DNA from: Gammaproteobacteria bacterium
GTDB lineage: Bacteria > Pseudomonadota > Gammaproteobacteria > Thiohalobacterales > Thiohalobacteraceae
NCBI GenBank assembly: GCA_018819175.1
Contig: JAHJQQ010000007.1
Location: 59,063 to 123,062, forward strand
Length of the DNA: 64,000 nucleotides
Direction of reading: 5' to 3'
How positions within the stretch are numbered: position 1 is the stretch's first letter; every line of letters starts with the position of its first letter. A model generated the notes under the pieces. It worked only from the letters and a program-made list of their open reading frames with translations. It ran no database searches and was not told where the DNA came from. The position numbers and the translations under genes were made by a program. This document shows, piece after piece, positions 40,210 to 49,161 of this stretch.

Positions 40210-41694
40210 TCAACGGTTCGCCCCATCCAGCCCCTGCTCGGCGAGCGACACTGCGCGGAAGATCGCGCGACCTTTATTCATGGTTTCGTTCCACTCGTTG
40301 CGTGGCACCGAATCATAGACAATGCCGGCACCGGCCTGGATGTGCAGCACCCCCTCCTTGATCACCGCGGTACGGATCGCTATCGCAGTATCCATGTTGC
40401 CGTTCCAGGCCAGGTAGCCAACCGCGCCGGCGTACACGCCGCGCTTGACGGGCTCCAGCTCATCGATAATTTCCATGGCGCGGATTTTCGGTGCGCCGCT
40501 GACCGTCCCGGCCGGGAAGGTGGCACGCAACACATCCATGGCGCTCATGCCGTCCTTAAGGACACCGGTTACATTACTGACGATGTGCATCACATGCGAA
40601 TAACGCTCGATCAGCATCTTCTCGGTGAGTTCGACCGTGCCGGTCTTGGCAATGCGCCCAACATCGTTGCGGCCGAGATCGATCAGCATCAGATGTTCGG
40701 CAAGCTCTTTGGGGTCGGACAGCAGGTCGCGCTCCAGTGCATGATCTTCGGACTCGCTCGCTCCGCGTGGTCGCGTACCGGCGATGGGCCGCACGGTCAC
40801 CACGCCATCCTCCAGCCGAGTGAGAATTTCCGGCGAGGAACCGACGATGTGAAAATCGCCGAGATTCAGATAGAACATATAGGGCGAAGGATTCAGGCTG
40901 CGCAGGGCACGGTAGATATCCAGCGGTCGTGATTTCACCGGAATGGACATGCGCTGAGACAACACCACCTGCATCACATCGCCATCGACAATGTAGTCCT
41001 TGCAGCGTTGCACGGCACTTTCAAAGCCGTCCTGCGTGAAGCCGGAAATAAAATCGGCTTCATTCACTTGGCTGGCGCTCGGCTGCGTATGCCGCGGTGC
41101 CGCTTGGCTCAACATCTCATCCAGTTGATTGAGCCGCTGCTCTGCGCTGGCCAAGGCATCCGGCAGTTTCGGATCGGCATGCACGACCATGAACAGCTTG
41201 CCGCGCAGATTATCGAACACCAGGATCTCATCCGACACCATCAGGAGAATATCGGGCGTGTTCAGCGCGTCGGGCTTGTCGCCCTGGGCCAGCTTAGGTT
41301 CGATATAGCGGATCGTGTCATAGCCGAAATAACCGACCAGCCCACCGTTGAAGCGTGGCAGACCCTCTATCTCCGCCACCTTGTAGCGCGCTTGGAAGGC
41401 TTCGATCCAGTCGAGCGGATCGTCAACCTGCGTGGTTTCAGCAACGGCGCCATCGGTCAACACCTCGACACGCCGACCAACGACGCGAATGGCGGTCCGA
41501 CAGGGCAATCCGATGATGGAATAACGCCCCCATTTCTCCCCGCCCTGCACGGATTCGAACAGATAGGAAAAGGGACCGTCGGCCAGCTTGAGGTAGGTAC
41601 TGAGGGGTGTATCCAGGTCGGCCAGCACTTCGCGCGCGACCGGAATACGGTTGTAACCCTGTTTGGCTAAATCGGAAAAACGTGCAGTGTCCAT
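40210..41694 (-). CDS. trpE: Anthranilate synthase component I
   Basis: A protein of 494 residues, with GGLVGYFGYDTIRYIEP in the N-terminal half and the chorismate-binding core PSPYMFYLNLGDFHIVGSSPE, RPIAGTRPRG, DLGRNDVGRIAKTGTVEL and VSGAPKIRAMEII. A GGGGTG site lies before the ATG. First trp gene of the cluster, downstream of rpe and gph as in other gammaproteobacteria. Confidence 0.97.
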   Translation of the reverse strand: MDTARFSDLAKQGYNRIPVAREVLADLDTPLSTYLKLADGPFSYLFESVQGGEKWGRYSIIGLPCRTAIRVVGRRVEVLTDGAVAETTQVDDPLDWIEAFQARYKVAEIEGLPRFNGGLVGYFGYDTIRYIEPKLAQGDKPDALNTPDILLMVSDEILVFDNLRGKLFMVVHADPKLPDALASAEQRLNQLDEMLSQAAPRHTQPSASQVNEADFISGFTQDGFESAVQRCKDYIVDGDVMQVVLSQRMSIPVKSRPLDIYRALRSLNPSPYMFYLNLGDFHIVGSSPEILTRLEDGVVTVRPIAGTRPRGASESEDHALERDLLSDPKELAEHLMLIDLGRNDVGRIAKTGTVELTEKMLIERYSHVMHIVSNVTGVLKDGMSAMDVLRATFPAGTVSGAPKIRAMEIIDELEPVKRGVYAGAVGYLAWNGNMDTAIAIRTAVIKEGVLHIQAGAGIVYDSVPRNEWNETMNKGRAIFRAVSLAEQGLDGANR

Positions 41695-41716
41695 GCAATC
41701 ACCCCTGTGAAACGAA

Positions 41717-41774
41717 AACGGAAACCAGCAACAACTCGGCTATCAGCCGCGCCATCGACAGGTCCGTTTCCGTT
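41717..41774 (-). promoter_or_regulatory. Leader hairpin upstream of trpE
   Basis: The arms AACGGAAAC (41717-41725) and GTTTCCGTT (41766-41774) enclose a smaller CGGCT-ATC-AGCCG hairpin. It lies about 20 bases before the trpE start. There is no run of Trp codons on this strand here, so it is not a classical attenuator; a protein-binding or other control is possible. Confidence 0.4.
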
Positions 41775-41793
41775 CAGTCAGGGTAATCATCAT

Positions 41794-42471
41794 TCAAGCC
41801 GCCGCTTCAAGGAGCGGCTGGATCTCCGTCAGGGTATCGATCACCGCGTTCGGGTTGGATTCGCGGATATCCACACCATGGTTGTAGCCATAACTCATGC
41901 AGACAATCTGGAAGCCGGCGGCACGCGCCGCCTTCACATCGCTGACCGAGTCGCCAACCATTAATGCTTGCTCAGGGGCGATGCCGAAAAACTTGGCCGC
42001 ATGCAACAGTGGCGCCGGATCAGGCTTCTTCTGCGGCAGCGTATCACCGCTGACGATAATGGAAAAGTCACCCGCGATACCCAGATCGGTCAGCAGCGGC
42101 ACGGTGAACTGTTCGGCCTTGTTGGTCACACAGCCAAGTTTGTAGCCAGCCTTTTTCAGATAATCCAGACCCTCACGGATACCGGGATAGAGCAGGCTGC
42201 GCTTGGAGGTGTTCTCGGCGTACAGCTCCAGGAAGATCGGATAGGCCTTTTTGAAATCCGCCTCATCCGGTTCGCCGTCCAATTGCCCGACCAGCGCGCG
42301 GCGCACCAAACGCTCAACGCCGTTACCGACCCAATTACGCACCTTGGCTTCGTTGTGTGGCGGCCTCCCCATGGCCTTCATCATCTCATCGACGCAAAAC
42401 GCCAGGTCCGGCACGCTGTCCACCAGCGTGCCGTCCACGTCGATCAGAATCATTTGTGGTTTTATCAGCAT
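41794..42471 (-). CDS. gph: Phosphoglycolate phosphatase
   Basis: A protein of 225 residues in the HAD family. Catalytic nucleophile in MILIDVDGTLVDSVPDL, Lys/Thr motif in GCVTNKAEQ, and MVGDSVSDVKAARAAG as metal site. The order rpe-gph-trpE is conserved. The start is uncertain: ATGs at 42483, 42471 and 42453 all lack a strong ribosome-binding site; the upstream open frame runs into a repeat element. Confidence 0.92.
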   Translation of the reverse strand: MLIKPQMILIDVDGTLVDSVPDLAFCVDEMMKAMGRPPHNEAKVRNWVGNGVERLVRRALVGQLDGEPDEADFKKAYPIFLELYAENTSKRSLLYPGIREGLDYLKKAGYKLGCVTNKAEQFTVPLLTDLGIAGDFSIIVSGDTLPQKKPDPAPLLHAAKFFGIAPEQALMVGDSVSDVKAARAAGFQIVCMSYGYNHGVDIRESNPNAVIDTLTEIQPLLEAAA

Positions 42472-42578
42472 GATAAAAAACATCTCGCGCAAAGACGCAA
42501 AGGCAAACCTGCCAGATACACTGCCGTGGTGGTTCCGCGCAGTGCAGCGTAACCACCTCTTCGATACACCGCCGCGGT

Positions 42579-42719
42579 GGGGACAGATCTTTAGCTCAGT
42601 CCCCGTTGTGGCTCCACTCAACAGAGCGAAGCCGCCCAACAATCTATCGTCACGTCCTCAGCGGCTTCGTTTATCCGCGTGGTCCGCACGGACGGGGACA
42701 GAGCTAAAGATCTGTCCCC
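42579..42719. repeat. Composite GGGGACAG element (141 bp)
   Basis: Palindromes at 42579-42604 and 42694-42719, interior with GTTGTGGCTCCACTCAACAG, CAGCGGCTTCGTTTATCCGC and GTGGTCCGCACGGAC. Lies between gph and rpe, with half copies of a GCAAAGACGCAAAG repeat on both sides. Confidence 0.75.
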
Positions 42720-42786
42720 ACAGCCGCGGTACGTCACGTGTTTTTTCTATTAGCGCCTTCGCGTCTTTGCGCGAGACAGGTCGTTG

Positions 42787-43479
42787 TTATTTACCAGCCT
42801 TGGCCAGCTCGTCACGCATCGCTTTCACAACCGTATCGTAGTGATGCTTGTCGCTGGTCTTGGCGGCATTGAAGATGGCCGAGCCGGCGACAAAGGTGTC
42901 CGCGCCCGCCGCGGCAATTTCGCGGATGTTGTCGACCTTCACGCCACCGTCGATCTCCAGACGGATATTGCGGCCCGAGGCATCGATAATCTTGCGGGCT
43001 TCGCGCAACTTGTCCAGCGTGGCGGGGATAAAGCTCTGGCCACCAAAACCCGGGTTGACCGACATCAGCAGCACCATATCGACCTTGTCCAACACGTAAT
43101 CCAGGTAGGACAGCGGGGTGGCGGGGTTGAACACCAGACCGGATTTGCAGCCTTCGGCCTTGATCAGTTGCAGGGTACGATCGATGTGGTCGGAGGCTTC
43201 CGGGTGGAAGGTGATGTAGCTGGCGCCGGCCTTGGCGAAATCCGGGATGATGCGATCAACCGGCTTGACCATCAGATGCACATCGATCTCGGCCTTCACG
43301 CCATGCTTGCGCAGGGCTTCGCACACCAGCGGACCGATGGTCAGGTTCGGCACATAATGGTTATCCATGACGTCGAAGTGCACAATATCGGCACCCGCTG
43401 CCAGTACATTGTCGACCTCTTCGCCCAGGCGCGCGAAATCCGCTGAGAGGATGGAAGGGGCAATCTTGTAATCCGCCAT
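42787..43479 (-). CDS. rpe: Ribulose-phosphate 3-epimerase
   Basis: A protein of 230 residues. Landmarks YKIAPSILSADFARLGEE, VHFDVMDNHYVPNLTIGP, IDVHLMVKPV, MSVNPGFGGQSFIP and LEIDGGVK, with the catalytic Asp pair in FDVMD and IDGG. TIM-barrel enzyme of the pentose phosphate pathway. First gene of the rpe-gph-trp group. Confidence 0.97.
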   Translation of the reverse strand: MADYKIAPSILSADFARLGEEVDNVLAAGADIVHFDVMDNHYVPNLTIGPLVCEALRKHGVKAEIDVHLMVKPVDRIIPDFAKAGASYITFHPEASDHIDRTLQLIKAEGCKSGLVFNPATPLSYLDYVLDKVDMVLLMSVNPGFGGQSFIPATLDKLREARKIIDASGRNIRLEIDGGVKVDNIREIAAAGADTFVAGSAIFNAAKTSDKHHYDTVVKAMRDELAKAGK

Positions 43480-43631
43480 GATGTTGGCTCTCCGAATGCG
43501 TTGCTGGGGACTCGTCCGAGCGAGTAAAGTTGCGCAATGTACCGTATCACGGACGAATTTTCAGCCATCCACTCCGCCAAGCCGCAATTCCTTTCGGCAT
43601 ATGCGGCTACTATCTGCCCAGGGAGGCCCTT

Positions 43632-44420
43632 ATGTTTCGACTAAAACTCTTGAGTCTGCTTGTTTTTTTTCTGGCCATTGCAAACACGACACTGGCTTTA
43701 GCCTCGGACACGGACAAGGAAAAACGCTGGGCCGACCAGACTGTTGACTCATTATTGGTTGGCGAGGCCGAGTGGCTGGAAGCCGAGGGCCAGAAGTTTC
43801 TGGGCATTTACACCGAGGAACTGTCCGGCACCCCTAAAGGCGGCGTGATCATCCTGCACGGTATCGGTGTGCACCCCAACTGGGAGGACGTCATCTATCC
43901 GCTGCGCACCGAACTGCCCAACTATGGTTGGGCAACACTCTCCATCCAAATGCCGATCCTGGCCAATGAGGCCGAACTAAAGGACTATATCCCGCTGATC
44001 AAGGAGGCCGCGCCGCGCATCAAGGCTGCCCAGGCCTTCCTGAAATCCAAGGACGTCACTCCGGTCGTTCTGATTGCCCACAGTCTTGGGGCAACCATGG
44101 CCTCGGCAACACTGGCCGAAACTGGCGACATGGGCTTTATTGGCTTCGCCGCCATCGGCATGAGCAGCAGCGACCTCGATCCCCAGCTCGACACGACTGC
44201 ACAGATCGCAAAATTGAAATTACCGATCCTGGATCTCTACGGCAGCCGCGACCTGGATACAGTACTGGCCTCGGCCACACCACGCGCGGCCGCCGCTCGC
44301 AAGGTGGACAACGACAAATACCGTCAGCTCGAAATCGAAGGCGCGGATCATTTCTTCGTCGGCCTGGAAGACGAGCTGGTTACGCGTGTGCGTGGGTGGC
44401 TGGAACAGCTGACTAAATAG
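43632..44420 (+). CDS. DUF3530-like exported alpha/beta hydrolase
   Basis: A protein of 262 residues from the ATG at 43632, which follows a GGGAGG site. Signal peptide MFRLKLLSLLVFFLAIANTT, cleaved after LALA. The hydrolase fold is suggested by GGVIILHGIGVHPNWEDVI and the nucleophile elbow VLIAHSLGATMA (Ser in H-S-L-G), a late Asp in DLYGSRDLDTV and His in EGADHFF. Probably periplasmic. The family is uncharacterised; substrate unknown. Confidence 0.85.
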   Translation: MFRLKLLSLLVFFLAIANTTLALASDTDKEKRWADQTVDSLLVGEAEWLEAEGQKFLGIYTEELSGTPKGGVIILHGIGVHPNWEDVIYPLRTELPNYGWATLSIQMPILANEAELKDYIPLIKEAAPRIKAAQAFLKSKDVTPVVLIAHSLGATMASATLAETGDMGFIGFAAIGMSSSDLDPQLDTTAQIAKLKLPILDLYGSRDLDTVLASATPRAAAARKVDNDKYRQLEIEGADHFFVGLEDELVTRVRGWLEQLTK

Positions 44421-44473
44421 ATAACCTGTCACCTACCTTAACCCATGTAGACGAAGGACATCACAACTCAACC

Positions 44474-44947
44474 ATGAACATACTGATGCCGGTACTGATC
44501 GCCCTACATCTGCTTGCCGCCGTGGTTTGGGTAGGCGGTATGTTTTTCGCCTATATGGCGCTACGTCCGGTCGCTGCCACGTTACTGGAACCACCGCAAC
44601 GTCTGCCACTCTGGACGCAAACCTTCGTGCGCTTTTTCCCCTGGGTGTGGCTATCCATTCTGCTACTGACAGCAACGGGTTATCTGATGGTACTCGGTGT
44701 ATTCGGCGGCATGGGCGCCGTTGGCCTGCATGTGCATCTGATGCAGGGGCTCGGGTGGATCATGATATTGATGTACATGCATATGTATTTCGCGCCCTTC
44801 CAGCGGATGAAGCGCGCCGTCGCCGCTGGCGATTGGCCGACGGGTGGTCAGCAACTGGCACAGATCCGCCGTATCGTCGGCATTAATTTGATTCTGGGAT
44901 TGCTGGTGGCGGTGATCGCGAGCGGCGGCCGCTATCTAGCACTGTAA
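44474..44947 (+). CDS. CopD family membrane protein
   Basis: A protein of 157 residues with four membrane helices: MPVLIALHLLAAVVWVGGMF, WVWLSILLLTATGYLMVLGV, LMQGLGWIMILMYMHMYFAP and a C-terminal GINLILGLLVAVIASG. The ALHLLAAVVWVGGMFF start and the histidines in GLHVHLMQG and MHMYF resemble the CopD copper-resistance membrane domain. It may transport copper or bind haem; the role is not certain. Starts 53 bases after the hydrolase gene, so may be co-transcribed. Confidence 0.8.
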   Translation: MNILMPVLIALHLLAAVVWVGGMFFAYMALRPVAATLLEPPQRLPLWTQTFVRFFPWVWLSILLLTATGYLMVLGVFGGMGAVGLHVHLMQGLGWIMILMYMHMYFAPFQRMKRAVAAGDWPTGGQQLAQIRRIVGINLILGLLVAVIASGGRYLAL

Positions 44948-45099
44948 GCACTGGAATAACCAGAGCTGGCAATCAATCAGACGCGATATACATCAAGCTT
45001 TCATATCGTGAACCGCAAAGGCGCTAGGAGAAAAACCTTCAATCCTGGGACAGCTGGTTATTTCGTCATGCCGGTGCATACGGAATGACAGTTTATACG

Positions 45100-45906
45100 C
45101 TAACCGCGCGCCGCCTTGACGGTTTCGTAAGCAGCCTTGATCTCCTGCGTCTTCTCGGTCGCCAGTGCGACCATCTCCTCCGGCAAGCCCTTGGCGACAA
45201 GCTTGTCCGGGTGATGTTGATTCATAAGTCGACGGTAGGCGGTTTTGACCTCGGCATCGGTTGCGCTCGCCGCGACACCTAACACCTGATAGGCATCGGC
45301 AAGACGATCCCGCGAGGGTCGCTGCGAGGGTCGTTGACCTTGCGCACCGGCACCGGTGAATTCCTGCGCGTTACGCACCAGCGCTTCCAGATGCGCGAAT
45401 TCCATTTTACTGATACCGAGCTGACTGCAGATATGCCGCAACACCTGCGCCTCGGCCTCATGCACTTCGCCATCGGCATAACTGGCATGCAGCTGGATTT
45501 CGACGAACATCTGCAACAGATTTCGCCGCCGGTGACATTCGCGGCGAAATTGATCGAGCACTGCATCGAGATTGAAATCCGCCGCTTTGCCCTGGCTGAA
45601 TAACCCGATAGCCGCCTTGCGCATATCGTCGCTCAATGCCATGCGCGTCATGATGGCCTCGGCCATGCGGATTTCGTCACGCGACACCTGACCATCCGCC
45701 TTGGCGATGTGTCCCATCACCGCAAAGGTCGCGGTGAAGAACGCCGTCTGTACGCGTTCCTGATCGCCGATCTGCGCCTGAAAATCCCCGAATCCTTGCA
45801 GACCCTTATCAAACCGTCGTCCCAACGCCACGCCCAGCAGCGCACCCAGCGGACCACCCAGCATGTATCCAAAGGCACCACCCAGTACCGCACCCCACCA
45901 ACTCAC
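45100..45906 (-). CDS. djlA: Co-chaperone DjlA-like, TerB plus J domain
   Basis: A protein of 268 residues. The N-terminal glycine-rich membrane segment GAVLGGAFGYMLGGPLGALL is followed by a TerB-like helical domain (about 50-185) and a C-terminal J domain with the HPD motif in LMNQHHPDKLVAKG. It regulates DnaK at the inner membrane. The start is GTG and overlaps the marC stop by 4 bases (GTGA), so it is coupled to marC. Confidence 0.92.
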   Translation of the reverse strand: MSWWGAVLGGAFGYMLGGPLGALLGVALGRRFDKGLQGFGDFQAQIGDQERVQTAFFTATFAVMGHIAKADGQVSRDEIRMAEAIMTRMALSDDMRKAAIGLFSQGKAADFNLDAVLDQFRRECHRRRNLLQMFVEIQLHASYADGEVHEAEAQVLRHICSQLGISKMEFAHLEALVRNAQEFTGAGAQGQRPSQRPSRDRLADAYQVLGVAASATDAEVKTAYRRLMNQHHPDKLVAKGLPEEMVALATEKTQEIKAAYETVKAARG

Positions 45907-46595
45907 TGTGACATCACTCCCGATAATTGATTGAAGACCGCCACTGACGACGGCGTGATTGTTTGCATAACTGCGACGACGCCATCGACGATGAATTGCA
46001 CAGCCAAGGCAGCCAACAACAAACCCAGCAGCCGACCGATGACGTTAGCGCCGGTTTCTCCAAGCAGACCGAGCAGCGGCCCTGCCAGACGCAGCATCAG
46101 CCAGGTCAACAGCAGCACCAGACTGAGCGCCGCCAGCACCACACCCAGCTGCATCGGTTCGCCATGCTGCCCCGTCGTCATCAGCAGGATGGTAGTCAGT
46201 GCACCGGGACCCGCTAACAAGGGAAACGCCAGTGGAAAAACCGAAATATCATCGCGCTGTTCGGCCTCGTGATATTCGACCGGCGTCGTTGAACGCAATC
46301 CGGATTGACGCGCGAATACCATGTCGATGGCCAACAGAAACAGCAAACTGCCACCGGCGATACGAAACGCCGGCAAGCCGATACCCAGTGCCGTTAGCAG
46401 ACGATCACCGACCAGACCGAAAACAACCAGGATAACGGCGGCCAACAAAACACCCTGCAGAGCAGCACGACGACGTGCTGACTCCGGCAGATGCGCGCCG
46501 AGCGCCGCAAACATGGGCGTGACACCGATGGGATCTATAGTGACAAACAACAGCAGGAAACTGTTGAATCCAACCTCAAGCACCGTATCCCACAT
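45903..46595 (-). CDS. MarC family integral membrane protein
   Basis: A protein of 230 residues with six hydrophobic helices, the UPF0056 pattern: FLLLFVTIDPIGVTPMFAAL at the N-terminus, GGSLLFLLAIDMVFAR, SVFPLAFPLLAGPGALTTIL and LLGLLLAALAVQFIVDGV. Family function unresolved (once linked to multiple antibiotic resistance). The ATG at 46595 is preferred over a GTG 9 bases upstream. Overlaps djlA. Confidence 0.92.
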   Translation of the reverse strand: MWDTVLEVGFNSFLLLFVTIDPIGVTPMFAALGAHLPESARRRAALQGVLLAAVILVVFGLVGDRLLTALGIGLPAFRIAGGSLLFLLAIDMVFARQSGLRSTTPVEYHEAEQRDDISVFPLAFPLLAGPGALTTILLMTTGQHGEPMQLGVVLAALSLVLLLTWLMLRLAGPLLGLLGETGANVIGRLLGLLLAALAVQFIVDGVVAVMQTITPSSVAVFNQLSGVMSQ

Positions 46596-46847
46596 TGATA
46601 TCACTCAACACTTTGCTGAATAACGCCGCAGACACAGCTGCTCCAATGGCCCACAAACCGTGAATCACCCTCACCGCGCCTGCCCGCGGATCACACTTCT
46701 CTATGTCGGATCATACGCTTGCGCATCCAACCTGAACAATGCGGCGGGCAGCTTGCCAAGCCCTTGCGATAGTCCTATAACTAAAATTGCCTACCGTAGT
46801 AGTGACTATCACAAATACGGCACGAGGCAGCGCAGGAGGCAAGCACT

Positions 46848-47144
46848 ATGGCGACCGAATTTGAACCACGCGTTGGCGATTGGTATCGCACGATCACAGG
46901 TGACAATTTCGAAATCGTTGCTCTTGATCTGGATGACGACACGCTAGAAATACAATACTTCGATGGAATGATCGAAGAACTCGACATGGACACGTGGTGC
47001 GAACTGAATATCGTACCGATCGAGCCCCCGGAAGACTGGTCCGGCTCTCTGGATATCGAGCGCGATGATTACGGTGTCGATCTCGAAATGCACGGCAACG
47101 AGGCCAGAAGCAGCCCCCTCGACAGTCTGGACCGGGAAGACTGA
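46848..47144 (+). CDS. Small acidic conserved hypothetical protein
   Basis: A protein of 98 residues after a perfect AGGAGG site. Strongly acidic (EELDMDTW, DLDDDTLEI, DIERDDYGVDLEM). The N-terminal VGDWYRTITGDNFEIVALDL and IQYFDGMIEELD suggest a small beta-barrel such as an SH3-like or DUF6763-type domain; I am not certain of the family. No signal peptide or membrane segment. Function unknown. Confidence 0.75.
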   Translation: MATEFEPRVGDWYRTITGDNFEIVALDLDDDTLEIQYFDGMIEELDMDTWCELNIVPIEPPEDWSGSLDIERDDYGVDLEMHGNEARSSPLDSLDRED

Positions 47145-47303
47145 GTGAGCTCTGTATTGCTCTGAAAACCCCACAATTCTCTAGGGCAATAAGGGTTACA
47201 CGGCCGATCTGGAAATCGTCTTCTATACTTAAGCTCACAGCTCAGACCAAAACGCGTATGGCTCAGGCTGTACGGCCGCAGTCCCACTGCAACGGAGGTC
47301 ATC

Positions 47304-47816
47304 ATGAGAAGAAGACTGTATTTCCTAATGCCCGATCTTCGGCGTACCCGCCAGGTCCTGGATGAACTCCTGCTGGCACGCATCGAAGAACGACACATTC
47401 ATGTACTCGCACGTGATGGCACATCCATGGAAGGCCTACCTGCAGCCAATCTTCTACAACGTAGCGACGTCCTGCACGGCCTGGAAACGGGGCTGGCAGT
47501 CGGCGGCGCCACCGGCATACTGGCCGGATTGGCCACGACCCTGTACATGCCAGACAGTCTGGTTTTCGGCGGTGGGACCGTCTTGGTACTGGCACTAGCC
47601 GGCGCCGTCATCGGTGCCTGGGCGGCCGGCATGATCGGCACGGATGTACCCAACAGTCAGTTGAAGAAATTCATGCCAGCGATCGAACAAGGCGAAATAC
47701 TGTTGATGGTCGATGTTCGACTAGGGGAAGTACAGCAGGTCAGTGACATGATTCACCGTCACCATCCCGAAGCCAGCGATCACGGCATTGAACCGACAAT
47801 GCCCGCCTTCCCTTGA
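47304..47816 (+). CDS. Membrane protein, DUF1269-like
   Basis: A protein of 170 residues with an N-terminal soluble ferredoxin-like part (RRRLYFLMPDLRRTRQVLDE), two hydrophobic segments (GLAVGGATGILAGLATTLYM and GGTVLVLALAGAVIGAWAAG) and a C-terminal EILLMVDVRLGEVQQVSDMI. The pattern fits the DUF1269/TM1812-type family of unknown function. Preceded by a GGAGGTCATC site. Confidence 0.7.
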   Translation: MRRRLYFLMPDLRRTRQVLDELLLARIEERHIHVLARDGTSMEGLPAANLLQRSDVLHGLETGLAVGGATGILAGLATTLYMPDSLVFGGGTVLVLALAGAVIGAWAAGMIGTDVPNSQLKKFMPAIEQGEILLMVDVRLGEVQQVSDMIHRHHPEASDHGIEPTMPAFP

Positions 47817-47891
47817 TCTCTTGCGAAGCAGCCGGACGTGGAGGTCTGGCTGCTTAATAACCCAACGCTACCATGCTACGAATCTCATAAT

Positions 47892-48566
47892 ATGCAGACA
47901 CAAGCCTTCCACCCCTGGCGCGTAACCCCCGCCCACGCCCGTATTATCCAAGACGAGCTGGCAGCGGATGTCGAGTGTGAGGATCGCTTCGGTCCGGTTA
48001 AACACGTTGCCGGCGTGGACATCGGCTTCGAGAACGGCGGCAACACGATCCGTGCGGCACTGGTAATCCTGAGCTTTCCTGATCTGGAACTCGTTGAACG
48101 CGTTATCGTCCGTCAGCCGACCGGTTTTCCCTATATTCCGGGCTTACTCTCATTCCGCGAGGTACCGGCGCTATTGCATGCCTTGGACCGCATGCGTACC
48201 GAACCCGATGTAATTCTCTGCGACGGCCAGGGTATAGCCCATCCGCGTCGATTTGGACTCGCCAGCCATCTCGGCGTACTCATCGACCGACCCACCATTG
48301 GCGTCGCCAAACACCGTCTGATTGGCCAACATATCAATCCACCCCAACGCCGTGGTGCCTGGGAACCCCTGCGTTATCACAACGAAATACTCGGTGCCGC
48401 TTTGCGCAGCCGTGTAGGTACACTACCTATCTTTGTCTCGACAGGGCACAGAGTCAGTCTGCCATCTGCCATTGACTTGGTATTGGCCTGCGCCCCTGAC
48501 TACCGGTTGCCGGAAACCACCCGTCAGGCCCATAGCTTCGCCTCCACGGCCGCTGGCGCGCACTGA
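47892..48566 (+). CDS. nfi: Endonuclease V
   Basis: A protein of 224 residues. Catalytic residues are in place: Asp43 in AGVDIGFE, Glu90 in LLSFREVPALL and Asp111 in ILCDGQGIAHPRRFGLASHL. The PYIPG loop and GVAKHRL are family landmarks. The enzyme nicks DNA near deaminated bases (inosine). The start is not supported by a good ribosome-binding site; an upstream GTG at 47838 is possible. Confidence 0.93.
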   Translation: MQTQAFHPWRVTPAHARIIQDELAADVECEDRFGPVKHVAGVDIGFENGGNTIRAALVILSFPDLELVERVIVRQPTGFPYIPGLLSFREVPALLHALDRMRTEPDVILCDGQGIAHPRRFGLASHLGVLIDRPTIGVAKHRLIGQHINPPQRRGAWEPLRYHNEILGAALRSRVGTLPIFVSTGHRVSLPSAIDLVLACAPDYRLPETTRQAHSFASTAAGAH

Positions 48567-48840
48567 TTTTGCCTATCCCGGCACCAAGCACCGTCTTAAA
48601 CGCTCTAATCTACTGATAAATAGTGGATTCTAAACTAGCCAGCCGCTGCCTGAAGGCGACACGTTAGTATCGTGCCAAAAGTGGCGTTGGCCATGTGTAT
48701 ATGAGCAGTTAGCGCCCTAGCGGGACAAGCCGCAGGCGTATGTGGGGTATTAACCAACACTTCGCTAAATCTTGCCTTCGCTGCGCCGCTACTTTAGGGT
48801 AAGAGGCGAACACGGCGTTTGCCGCATTAGGAGGTGTGCC

Positions 48841-49059
48841 ATGATGAGGATATACGATATGGACACTTACGAAATACGCGAGCCAGATGAGGACACCTCC
48901 ACTCTGGATTCTGCCCGCTCATTTGCTGCCGAATTGACCGCGACTACGGCTGTTCAGCTGCAGCTGATCGAGGCATCACCAATGCCACTGCGTCAGGATT
49001 TGCACCCCAGCCTGCTCTATACCGATGTAGACAGCTTCCTGGCAAGACTTAACGACTGA
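48841..49059 (+). CDS. Small acidic hypothetical protein
   Basis: A protein of 72 residues, MMRIYDMDTYEIREPDEDTS, after a strong GGAGGTGTGCC site. The middle part AAELTATTAVQLQLIEAS is helical. No family recognised. The gene has its own terminator at 49088-49119. The 48567-48840 segment before it holds no gene and no repeat that I can name. Confidence 0.65.
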   Translation: MMRIYDMDTYEIREPDEDTSTLDSARSFAAELTATTAVQLQLIEASPMPLRQDLHPSLLYTDVDSFLARLND

Positions 49060-49087
49060 TCCACTAAACCCGATACAACATCCACAA

Positions 49088-49119
49088 CACCTGTAACCGC
49101 AAGGTACAGGTGTTTTTTT
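49088..49119 (+). terminator. Rho-independent terminator after the 72-residue gene
   Basis: CACCTGTA-accgcaagg-TACAGGTG followed by TTTTTTT. An 8-bp perfect stem. Confidence 0.9.
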
Positions 49120-49161
49120 GCCTTGCTCATTCACTCGATGGTCGCAAAACGTACTTTCAGT

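Noticed and set aside
41700..41780. Classical trp attenuator with leader peptide
   Set aside because: The only short frame before trpE (starting MARLIAELL) has no Trp codon, and no terminator follows it.
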